Below, piece after piece: positions 43,446-53,037 of a stretch of 64,000 bases of DNA. Origin of the DNA: Sphagnum magellanicum (lineage: Eukaryota > Streptophyta > Sphagnopsida > Sphagnales > Sphagnaceae). How positions within the stretch are numbered: the stretch's first letter is position 1; each line of letters begins with the position of its first letter. The stretch lies in the NCBI GenBank assembly GCA_021904315.1, contig CM038919.1:7068001-7132000 (forward strand), in the 5' to 3' direction. The position numbers were made by a program, and so were the translations under genes. Below the pieces are notes generated by a model, which worked only from the letters and a program-made list of their open reading frames with translations, did no database searches and was not told the origin of the DNA.

Positions 43446-46331
43446 CACTGTCATTTTCAGCCAAGTTGAGTTCGGGACCTCAGAACTTGCCATTTGCATG
43501 TTGGTTTTGCTTTGCAACTTTTGAGGACATTATTATAATCAAACTTTATTGGAGTGTTGGGGAATAATACCCTAAAACAATTTGTCTAAAAACATCAATA
43601 GGGTTAGTCAACTAGTCCATTAATTAGTCACACCTGCATTGCAAATTACTACATCATGAATTTTTTTTACAATAAAAACTTATTGAAGAGAAACGACTAT
43701 GGTCCCACCCCCCCCCCCCCCATCATCTAACATTCATAATTATTGTTCATATTGAAACTTTAGATAAACCTTAACTTAATGAGTTATTTATGGATGTAAT
43801 AATAAAGCATTTTTTGTAGCCCTTAACAATTGCATTAGCATTTCTTGACTTCATACTGTACATTGCTGACTAACTGAATGAGTGGGTTGGAGAGTCTTTC
43901 TCAATGTTGTAGCTTGTAAGTACAATGTGTTGTCGACATATTTGGCTCTATACACTCGGTTCTATATATGATTAGAACTCTAAACATATGTTTATTGGGC
44001 CCTGCGCCCACAGGGACAGGGACTGTCTCGTTGGATTCAACTTTTGCACCTTTTACCTTATTAAAATCAATTTCACATTAAGTGAACCAGTTTATTTGAT
44101 GAAAATGTTTAGACTACTTAGATTGAAACAAGTTTTTTTCCTATTCAGAGTGTGGGCATAGTAGGTGGATGAAGCCAGAAAATTTAGGGTATTTATTTTT
44201 TAAGGAAAGAGGGCTGGTGGCGGCTTTTAGGGTTAAGGTTTGGATGTGAACATTGCAATGTTGACATTGAAGTCATCTACTCACAAATCACTCTTGTGCA
44301 AATTGATCTAAGTTATGATCTGATTGCTATCACAGTTAGCAGAAGCAATTTTATTTGGTTTACAAAATTGATTGTCAGATTACTATAGTCACCAAAGAAT
44401 TATGTAATGCACAGGTCTGGAGAGGATGCAAACTGCTCAAGTGTTCATGGATCATCTGTATTATTTCAGCCTTTGGAACAGGCTCCACAAAGTCATGGCA
44501 ATGCAGTTTAGGTTGCATGCAGCTTCTCTCTGAACTTGGAGACTCAGGAGCACTGAGGGTGAGAATTTGATAAATTTGGGCAAGATTTAAAACAGAATAT
44601 GCAAAATTGTTGAGATTTAAAGTCACCAGAACAATAATAGAAATTACCAGATGTTTATATTACTAGAAGCCTTTTTCACCTGTCTTTGATGTGCTTTTCT
44701 GCTTCTGCAAACCTTCTGCCTATTATTCTTCCTTTAAAACCCAATCAAGTATTCTCTGTCCAATTGGAAGTGTTCTCTATCAGACTAAGAATCCTCAATC
44801 CATCGTCTCAACTTCAACATCAAGACATTTTCCTACTTCTAATGCAAAGTATATCTTTGTGCGATACTTCAGCCATTGGAGTTACAACTCAGGGAGGAAA
44901 TCACCATGTTCCAGGAAAAAGATGTCACATATCTGTCACTTCATCAATGCAGTTTAGGATCATATGTGACATGCAGTTTAGTGGCTCAGGGTTTAGGGTT
45001 TAGCGGAACCTGCTACTGTGCTTCAAGTCCTGCATTCCAACAAAAACAAAAATGCATGATGAAAAGAGTATCTGGGTCCTGGAAAACGGTGATGCAGTCA
45101 ATATCTGGAGCTGAAATATGGAAGGCATGCAAGTGTTGCAACAAAAAAGATTTAACACCCCCATAGCTCTAACAAAATGAACTTACAAGATTTCTCATAA
45201 AGACATCCATATGTAGTACAAGATTCCTCATAGAGACATCTCTATAAGTGTTACAAGATTACACACAGAGACATCTCCATAAGTAGATGATAGGTCTGGA
45301 AAACCCCACAGGACCCCTCCAATGTGCCTTGTAAGGGGAACTTCAAAAGAGGCAGAAAAGGCCACATGAAAACCATTACAAAAGAATGTAGATTTCATGC
45401 TGTCCCACATTTTGAGGAATATTTCACCCAGTGCTGTGAGTTGGATTTGCGGGAACTTTTATGGAACCTTTTCAATGTTCGCTAGGTGTTATTGGGAACC
45501 TTGCGTTCAATTTTGGGAACATGTATTGAACTTTAGGTACTTTAATTGTTGCTGGTTTGAACTTGCCCATAAGGGGTTTACACTGCTTTACAGCCATTCC
45601 ACCATGAGCCACTTGTTATTTCAGGGACATTAGGATGGTTTCAAGTATGGTTCCGCTATGGTTTTAAGTCAATCTCAGCTGTCCACACTCCACACCTATA
45701 ACATTTAAAGAGAGCAGAAAGCAATTCTCCAGAGAATGCATCCCAATTGTCAATTTCACTCAGATGTCCACAGTCCATAGCTCAGACCTAAAAGATGAAA
45801 GATAGCAGAAAAAAATCCTCCAAAGAGTGCATCTCAACGGTCAATCACAGTTAATCTTAGCTGTCCAAACTTTAAAGGATGAAACATAACAGAAAGAAAG
45901 TCCTCCACGGATGTAGAATTAGTGTAGAAAATATACCCAAATATAGGGGTCTTATGAAATATGCTTACGCCTAGGAATGAAAAAAAACCAAGGATTATAT
46001 GGCCAATCAGATTGTTAGAATTGGAGCTTTGAATTGTTTTGACGAATTAAGTTGAGTAAACTGGCACTCTAATGTTGTAAAGGTGCAAAGAAAATTTTTG
46101 TGGGCGATCGTTTGAATGAATTTTTTTGATACTTGCCTTGATGAACTAGTACTTACACGTTTACATACAAACAACATGCAAATTACAAAGAGGTTTTTAA
46201 CAAGAGTTTGGGGTTTTGAAAATTATGACGTTTCGAGTCACCAAGATTTAGGGTTTAAGCGAGCCCTAAAGTGTTTGCAGCAGCGCTGAGTTCCTCCTCT
46301 TTTGCGCGCTTCTGCTTTAGATCGGGTAGCT
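43446..46331. other. Intergenic DNA before PNO1
   Basis: No gene recognised. It holds a run of 14 C near 43708, three tandem units of about 38 bp (AAGATTNCTCATAGAGACATC) at 45187-45290, and three units of about 95 bp (CAATCTCAGCTGTCCACA...) at 45665-45910. The last 100 bases are GC-richer and form the PNO1 promoter and leader. Confidence 0.5.
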
Positions 46332-48143
46332 ATGGTGATGACGGCCGAGCCTTCGCGGCGTCTGATGGCTACACCCGAGGATGGGGATGCGCAGCCCATG
46401 GTGGAGCAGGAAGGAGACGCGCGGCAGGCCCTTAGGACGAAGCAGACGGGAGCTGATGTGGAGATGGCTGTAGTACCTCCTCCGAAGCCCGAGTTCGGTC
46501 CGTTATCGGCCCATGAGATGGGTGGCGGGAAGTTTCAGTTCCGGAAGGTTTTCGTGCCTGCGCATCGATATACACCTATCAAGGAGCACTGGATGGAGAT
46601 CTACACTCCTATCTTCGAGCAGATGAAGATCGATATCCGCATGAACTTGAAGGTATGTATAACAGTCTCTGGCTCCAGAACCTTGAGCCACCAGATGAAG
46701 ATTATAGGAACTGTATTGTGTGCAGAGTTCGTGCTGTGCAAATCCACTGGACATCCCGAGTTGTATCATTCCAGTCCCATCAGTTAGGGTTCTGGAGGGG
46801 TCCAGGGACAGACTCTTTGCTTGGGAGTCTGAAAGGACTTCACAAGCTGTGTGCAAGGATTGAGAGTGAAGTGAAATTGTAAAGAGGGCCTTGAAAAACC
46901 CTAGGACCATGCCAGCTGATAGATTATAGTATTAGACCCTGATAGGAAACCCTAAATCCCTATCAGGGTCTAATACTATAATCTGTCAGTGGGCTCTATC
47001 AAAGGAGGGCTCAGGAACCCTGGCTTACTAAGCAAAGCAACCTTCCATAAATTGCAGGGGGTCACTGCTGCATACTCTTATGGTTTATGGCCAGGATATA
47101 TGATTTTGGGGCCTCTACAAAATTCATGGTTGTGTTCTATTTTGCCCTCTGTTGCTTCACGGACTTGTATGGTGTTCCATGTATGGCTAACCAGCTTTGT
47201 GGTCAGGGGTATAAGATTGGTCATATTACAGCCTAGTGACCATTTCTAAACAGTGAAAGTCAGATAGAAAAGGCTTCTTGCCATAGATTCACAGTAGTGA
47301 GGTTGATGGAAAAATTTCAGAATGTTGTATGAAGAAGATTTTGAGTGATGATGCTGATATTGTTGCTATGCCTAGGCAACACTGATCACATTGTATTGTT
47401 TTAGTACCAGTGGACCTTTCTGTTGTATTGTCAACCCTGAATTTATCCACTTTGCTGCTCATAAATATATCCACATGACTGAACGTTGTCAGATTGCAAT
47501 GAGCACAATGCTATGCACACCTCCCAGTTGTTAAAGCCTATATTGTGATAATTGGGATGTGCTGATGCACACTTTTGGTGTTTGGTGGAGATGCCTGTCA
47601 TCTTGCTGAGGGTCTATGAGAACCAGCTTTTCACATATGTCTACAGTTGTTAATAGCAACTTTGCTGTGAACAGCAAGGGAATCCAACACATGACCTGCT
47701 TGATTGTTTTCTGTTTGCAGGCACGGAAAGTAGAGCTCAAGACACGGAAAGATACCCCTGATGCTGGGGCTCTTCAGAAGTGTGCAGACTTTGTACATGC
47801 CTTCATCCTTGGCTTTGATATACAGGATGCAATTGCCCTCCTTCGACTAGATGACCTCTATGTGGAGTCTTTTGAAATAAAGGATGTAAAAACACTTAAG
47901 GGTGAGCACCTCTCTCGTGCCATTGGCCGTTTGTCAGGCAAAGCAGGTAAGACAAAATTTGCAATTGAGAATTCCACACGCACCCGGGTGGTGATTGCTG
48001 ATACTAGAATACACATTTTGGGCTCATTTGCAAATATTCGAGTTGCTCGTGATGCTCTTTGTAGTTTGATTCTCGGCTCACCTGCTGGAAAAGTTTATTC
48101 TAAGCTCCGGACAGTATCTAGTCGTTTAGCTGAGAAATTTTGA
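46332..48143 (+). CDS. PNO1: RNA-binding protein PNO1 (Dim2/Rrp20), KH-domain 40S assembly factor
   Basis: Two exons, 46332-46652 and 47721-48143 (GTATGT donor, TTTGCAG acceptor, phase 0), giving 247 residues, the usual PNO1 length. The N-terminal 65 residues are low in structure and acidic. The core then matches PNO1: FRKVFVPAHRYTPIKEHWM, IFEQMKIDIRMNLKARKVEL, LGFDIQDAIALLRLDDLYVE, KTLKGEHLSRAIGRLSGKAG, KFAIENSTRTRVVIADTRIH and ILGSFANIRVARDAL. These form the tandem KH-type folds. PNO1 partners the endonuclease NOB1 and is needed for the last 18S rRNA maturation step in pre-40S particles (family knowledge). I chose the ATG at 46332; a second in-frame ATG is at 46338. The 1,068-base intron contains a long hairpin (46916-46989). 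Confidence 0.95.
46916..46989. other. 31-bp near-perfect hairpin in the PNO1 intron
   Basis: Arms 46916-46946 and 46959-46989 pair with a single mismatch around a 12-nt loop (AAACCCTAAATC). The core arm includes TATAGTATTAGACCCTGA. It could be a small foldback element or the source of a small RNA. Confidence 0.8.
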
Positions 48144-49982
48144 ACTTCAAAATGTGTTTCATATTCATCAACTCTTATGGGTGTTTATCTTTTCCCTGAC
48201 TCTTTGTGAATGAAATCCATAAGGCATGATCATGCTCATTCTTGTCAAGTTGCCTTCAAAGTGTTGTTGTGGAGTTTCTCTGCAATCCCAGTGGCTCTAG
48301 CAGATGTTCTGCTTTCATGTAGTCACAAGTGGTGTGCCTTAAGGATTTGTTCAGGGTGCAAGAGACCTGACCACTTCCCTTTATGTAGGCCTCTCTATGC
48401 CTCAGGCTTAGATGCTTGCTTATACGGGACAAGCAAAAATTAAATGAAGTTTACTCTTACAAGCTTATTGCAGCTTAAATGAGGATACTAATTACTTTTT
48501 CTTTAAGCTAAGTCTCCTGAGTGCTAGCCACCATTGAGTATTCTTGCTGCTTCCAGAATTGGGACAGATACTTAGGATGCTGATGTTTGTATAATGGTTT
48601 GCTGAGTGTTTTGGGTGGATTTTATATACTTACCTACACCCACCACCAGGAGCTGATGAAGTCAGTTGGATGTCAGGGCAGGTCATCGCTGTTATTTGTG
48701 ATGAAGGTGATGGTTTCACACTTTGTGATGACACTCAAGGTTATGACTACACTCATTCAAAGTGTAGTTCAGGGGTTTCTGTACAATCTTGTAGATAATC
48801 TTGTTTAACATTTTCCACTCCATTTTTTGCCTCATCTTGCTCTCTTATATATTTATCTGTCCATCTTTATGAGGATGGAGTTAGGATGGTAAATTGGTCC
48901 TGTTTGGGTGTTTCTATGTCTTTTTTATCTGCTGTGTTACTTTTATGTAACAAGGTTCCTGCTGAATTGAATTCAACTTTTCTGTTCCATTCCACTCTTT
49001 TTCACACACAACATTGTTGTGGAGGCAGCAACAATACTTTGTTGAACCAAATTGGGGGTCAACAAATTCCCAGTCTCCACAAGCTGCCAGGTAGCATTGT
49101 GATTGATGTCCTAAATGGGATTTTGAATTGAAATTGAGGTTTACACATCAGCCAGAACTTTTACTCATTCTAGAGAGTTTTACATGAAGGGTGTTAGGAG
49201 GCTGTTGAAGGCTTGGGGAGAGGTTATTCCCCAGAATGACATGGCTTCCTAGAACTGGATTAAAGTTCTGGTAGTCATTTTGAATCTGTTATTGACATTG
49301 ATGTGGGCATATCAACTCATGGAGGGAGCAAAGCTCTTCACATCAGGTTAAAGCTCACTCCTAGGACATATTCCCACAAAACAGCTGCATCCAAATACAA
49401 AGCAAAAAACTTTGGAGTGCTTTACAGTTAGTATTTATTGCCAAATCTTCAGTCATTGTGGCTCTGATATTAATCGGTGAAGTTTCCTTTGAAAGTTTCC
49501 ATAATTTTTTATGGCAATCCTTCATAGGGTTAGAATTATCTTCACCACAACATGATAAGGTACAAATTTGAGTCTCTTTAGATCTTGCCCTCTCTAAAGT
49601 GTAAGCTGTTATTATTAAAACAGAAATGAATAGAAAATAAAGTGCACAAGTAATGTGCAAGAACCCTGTCTGTAAAAAGGTATTACATGTTGACTGTTAC
49701 TTCACTTCAGATAACTAAGAAAACAAATTCAGTCCATCAAATCCAGCAATCCCATTGACCTGAAAAAATAAAATCTTTGAATGCTACACACAACCCTATT
49801 ATGCTAAATATTGAAAATAATGGTTCCTTTCTAGTATTTTCATTGTTCCTTTCAAATTCTCACAAACCTACCAAACCCTGTTGTTCTGTCAAGATAACAC
49901 AGAAAAATAAGTCTAAACCATCAAATCCAGCATTTCGTTGGCAATAACAATTTTTCTTACAGCTACTCTTAAGCCCTCTGTA
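48144..49982. other. PNO1 downstream region
   Basis: The PNO1 3' untranslated region, then intergenic DNA. Short frames only, with no recognised gene. Confidence 0.5.
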
Positions 49983-50384
49983 TCTTATATATTAAAGTTA
50001 CATGTCTGTCCGTCTGTTCGTCCGTCTGTCCGGGCAGTTTCCGGGCACTGCCCGGGCCAGCATGGACCTTTTTTTTTTTTTTTTTTGATGGGTTTTGTTT
50101 TGCCAGCACGGACCTTTGTTTTTATTTTATTTTTATTTTTTATTTTTAAAATTGTTTTTATGGGTTTTGTTTTCTGTGTCAGTTAAATTGCCTGGACCTC
50201 TTGTTTTTTTCTCTTTTTTTTTTTTTTTTTTGATGGGTGGCAGGGGCCAACACGGGCCGAGGGGGCACGGGCAGGGAAGGATCGGGCGGACCTTTGTTTT
50301 TTTTTTTTTTTGGTTTTTTGATGGGTTTTGTTTTCTGTGTCAATTATTACTCGGCGGGTGCATTATGCACCAGATTCACACTAG
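49983..50384 (+). mobile_element. Non-autonomous Helitron, copy 2
   Basis: 402 bp, starts TCTTATATATTAAAG, ends CTAG (50381-50384), inserted between A (49982) and T (50385). The palindrome GGTGCATTATGCACC at 50357-50371 lies nine bases before the end. The first about 60 bases (GTCTGTCC..CCGGGCAGT) and the last about 35 match the copy at 31456-31754. It ends only 53 bases before the first heat-shock element of the NBR1-like promoter. Confidence 0.85.
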
Positions 50385-50437
50385 TGTTAATAAACTAAAT
50401 ATTATAACCCTTGCACAGATAGCGTTAAAAAAAATTT

Positions 50438-50870
50438 GAAAATTCCTGAAGGGACCAGACCGTTCTAGCGACACTGGAGAAAACGGCCACTCCGTATCAC
50501 TGCCGAACTAGCGTGGGAAGGGCGATGCACTTCCTAACCAGAACTTTCTAGCATCCACCAGAGAAAACTGGCCCCCGCTTGTCACTGCCGAACTAAGCTA
50601 GAGACCACTAGCTAGAGTTCACAACAGAAAACTGGCCCCCGGTTGTCACTGACGAACTAGCTAGAGACCACTAGATAGACGTCAAAGTTTCCGGAAGGAA
50701 CGAGATCGTTCTTGCGACCACTAGAGGAAACGGCCACTCCGTATCACCGCCGAACTAGCGTGGGAAGAGTGATGTACTTCGTAAAATACCAGAACTTTCT
50801 AGCGACCACTAGAGAAAACTGGCCTTCGATTGTCACTGCTGAACTACCTAGAGAAGGGCACTGTACTATT
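50438..50870 (+). promoter_or_regulatory. Duplicated promoter segment with four heat-shock-element matches
   Basis: Matches to the HSF-binding consensus (alternating nGAAn): GAAAATTCCTGAA at 50438-50450 (three perfect units), AGAACTTTCT at 50540-50549, TTTCCGGAAG at 50688-50697, and AGAACTTTCT at 50791-50800. The segment at 50440-50640 (GTTCTAGCGAC, GGAAACGGCCACTCCGTATCAC, AACTAGCGTGGGAAG, AACTTTCTAGC, GAGAAAACTGGCC) is repeated, diverged, at 50688-50870. It lies 190-620 bases upstream of the TATA box at 51060. Confidence 0.6.
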
Positions 50871-51059
50871 GACCTCCGGGCGGACGCACTCACGTACGCT
50901 ACCATCGCTCAATTTTCGTTCGCCGACCGGAGATAGACTATTGGTCGGTGGAAGGAAGGATCCAGAAAGGGCCGCCAGAGTTACCGAGGAAGCGACGTTG
51001 GTCTTCCCTTGGAAGCTACGGAATTGTTCTCGTACCCACCGCCCATGAAGAAATCTTGC

Positions 51060-51068
51060 TATATAAAT
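51060..51068 (+). promoter_or_regulatory. TATA box of the NBR1-like gene
   Basis: TATATAAAT. Transcription would start near 51095, leaving a leader of about 310 bases in which I see no ATG before the start codon at 51406. Confidence 0.7.
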
Positions 51069-51405
51069 GGCTTCACCTCTGAGGTCAATCTATTCTCGAG
51101 TTTCTCTCGCTTGCATACTTACGAACGTAGTGCGGATTACAGGAACGCACTCTGATCAGCTTGTCTATTCTCTTTGCACACCAAATTCTAGCTATTGGGC
51201 CCTTTGTTGCCCATCTTATTTTCGTCTATAGTGTTGATTGCGGTTTCGGCAAAGATCAAGCACAGATTTGGTCCAATTTTCATACTTAGTAATAATTCCC
51301 TGATCTCGAGTTGCGGCTCATCGGAACGCGCTCTCTGATCTATAAAGTAATAATTCGTAGCGAGGATTTTATATTTCAATTTTCCAGTTTAAAGACAAAG
51401 AGGCT

Positions 51406-53037
51406 ATGGCAACGTTTGTGTTGAAGATCAAGTATGGAGAGGTTCTTCGTCGGATAATAGTACCACAGCGGGAAGCTAGGTACCCGCCATGCCCTGCGAC
51501 ATCTTTCAGTGAACTGGAGGAGAGAATTCGGACAATGTTCAAGATCCCATCGTCATCAGAGATTGTGGTGACGTACACGGACAAAGACAACGATGTGATC
51601 ACATTAGCAGGTGATGAAGACTTGTATGATGCATGTGCGATTCAAGGCCTCAATCCCCTGCGTTTGCATGTCACCAGCTTGGTTGCGACCCCAGCTCCTG
51701 CACCAAAGTCTACTGGTTCTTCTGGGTTTCGCAGATGTGGCTTTGCTAAAACTTGTGGCCAACGTGGTGGTTTCGGAGGTTGGGGACCTCTTTTCTGGAA
51801 CATCCCTGAAGTGCATCTGATGGGAGCTTTTGATTCCTCTCCCGCCGCTCCCCCGGCTGACGAGGGAGTGACAAGTGCAGCTGGAAACACCGGCAAGCCA
51901 ACAGCAGCTTCTTCTACGGCTGCTACCGTGGGTGCATCTGACGCGGAGGATGTTAACCGCGTGCGTCATTTTGGAGTTCAATGCGATTCATGCAACATGT
52001 TACCGATTGTTGGACCGCGTTTCAAGTCCAACAAGAAATTTGATTTCGACCTATGCCAAGCTTGCTTCCAAAAGACGGGATGTGCTGACGATGATTACAC
52101 TCGAATGGAGCGACCGATATTCCATCGTCGCCATTTTCCGTCAGTTTCTGAAGGCCGCGACGTGCGAGCATGTCCATGGACTCCCTCTTGCTACAGCGGT
52201 AGACCACTATTCGCCACGAGAGGAGCACATGGTGGTCATGGCTCCTTTGCGAGCGAGCCAGTTTGCTGTTCCGGGCGTTCAGTGGCACCGTTTGGAGGGA
52301 AACTTGGTCATCGTGTGTGGGTTCTAGTTCAGGTAGATGAGGATTCCCCACAGGTAGCAGAATCGTTGGTGGACACCGGTCGAGAGAATGCTCAAGAAAG
52401 TGACAAAAAGGTAGAAAAGTCGCAAGAGCTTGCAGCGGATCAACCCGTTGCAGATGACGGAGTACTGACACAGTCCGAAGTTGAAGGTGTCACACGAGAT
52501 GTGATCAAGAACCAGGTGCCGTCGGTACTTTCTGTCAATACTGAGGACGTCGGAGTCGTTGAACCGGCTCAGGATACAACACCGGCACGACAGATTGAAG
52601 TCGGGAAGGTCGATGAGCTTGAGGTAACCACAGATATTGCCGCTCCTTTGACGATGGAGCCTCAAGCTGTGGGTGATGATGTAGGAAAGGAACAAGAGGA
52701 AGGTGGAGTAGAATCTGCCAATGAGCTTGGGAACTTCTCTATGGTCGAAATTCCTGAGGAAACAGCAATATTGGCAACCCTGGAACGCATGGGCTTCAAA
52801 GACAGTAGTTGGAATATGGAATTGTTGAAGATAAACAACAACAACATGCAACGGACACTTGATGATTTGATCATGTCAGCTGAGTGGGCTCCCAAGCTCC
52901 AAGAGCTCGAGGAGATGGGCTTCAATGACAAGGAGCTCAATCGTCGTTTGATGATGAAGAATAAAGGCAGCTTGAAGCGTGTGGTGAAGGAGTTCGTTTA
53001 CATGTACAGAAACCCTGCTGGAAAGGGCGAGGAGTAG
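51406..53037 (+). CDS. NBR1-like autophagy receptor lacking most of the FW domain, intronless
   Basis: A single 543-codon exon. Residues 4-85 form a PB1 domain (basic VLKIKYGEVLRR; acidic YTDKDNDVITLAGDEDLYDA). Residues 188-240 form a ZZ zinc finger (FGVQCDSCNMLPIVGPRFKS, DLCQACF, DDYTRMERPI). Residues 452-540 form two UBA domains (ATLERMGF; QELEEMGF, NKGSLKRVV). These match plant NBR1, which links ubiquitinated cargo to ATG8 and oligomerises by PB1. Between ZZ and UBA, relatives have the four-tryptophan FW domain; here only its last strand (GHRVWVLVQVD, about 301-311) remains, after about 65 unalignable residues. The ATG8-binding site between the UBAs, WDPI in Arabidopsis, reads WAPK (494-497), losing the hydrophobic fourth residue. 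NFSMVE (443-448) and WGPL (before ZZ) could serve instead. No introns, unlike usual NBR1 genes, suggests a retrocopy, but the frame is fully open. The promoter carries heat-shock elements. Confidence 0.9.
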   Translation: MATFVLKIKYGEVLRRIIVPQREARYPPCPATSFSELEERIRTMFKIPSSSEIVVTYTDKDNDVITLAGDEDLYDACAIQGLNPLRLHVTSLVATPAPAPKSTGSSGFRRCGFAKTCGQRGGFGGWGPLFWNIPEVHLMGAFDSSPAAPPADEGVTSAAGNTGKPTAASSTAATVGASDAEDVNRVRHFGVQCDSCNMLPIVGPRFKSNKKFDFDLCQACFQKTGCADDDYTRMERPIFHRRHFPSVSEGRDVRACPWTPSCYSGRPLFATRGAHGGHGSFASEPVCCSGRSVAPFGGKLGHRVWVLVQVDEDSPQVAESLVDTGRENAQESDKKVEKSQELAADQPVADDGVLTQSEVEGVTRDVIKNQVPSVLSVNTEDVGVVEPAQDTTPARQIEVGKVDELEVTTDIAAPLTMEPQAVGDDVGKEQEEGGVESANELGNFSMVEIPEETAILATLERMGFKDSSWNMELLKINNNNMQRTLDDLIMSAEWAPKLQELEEMGFNDKELNRRLMMKNKGSLKRVVKEFVYMYRNPAGKGEE

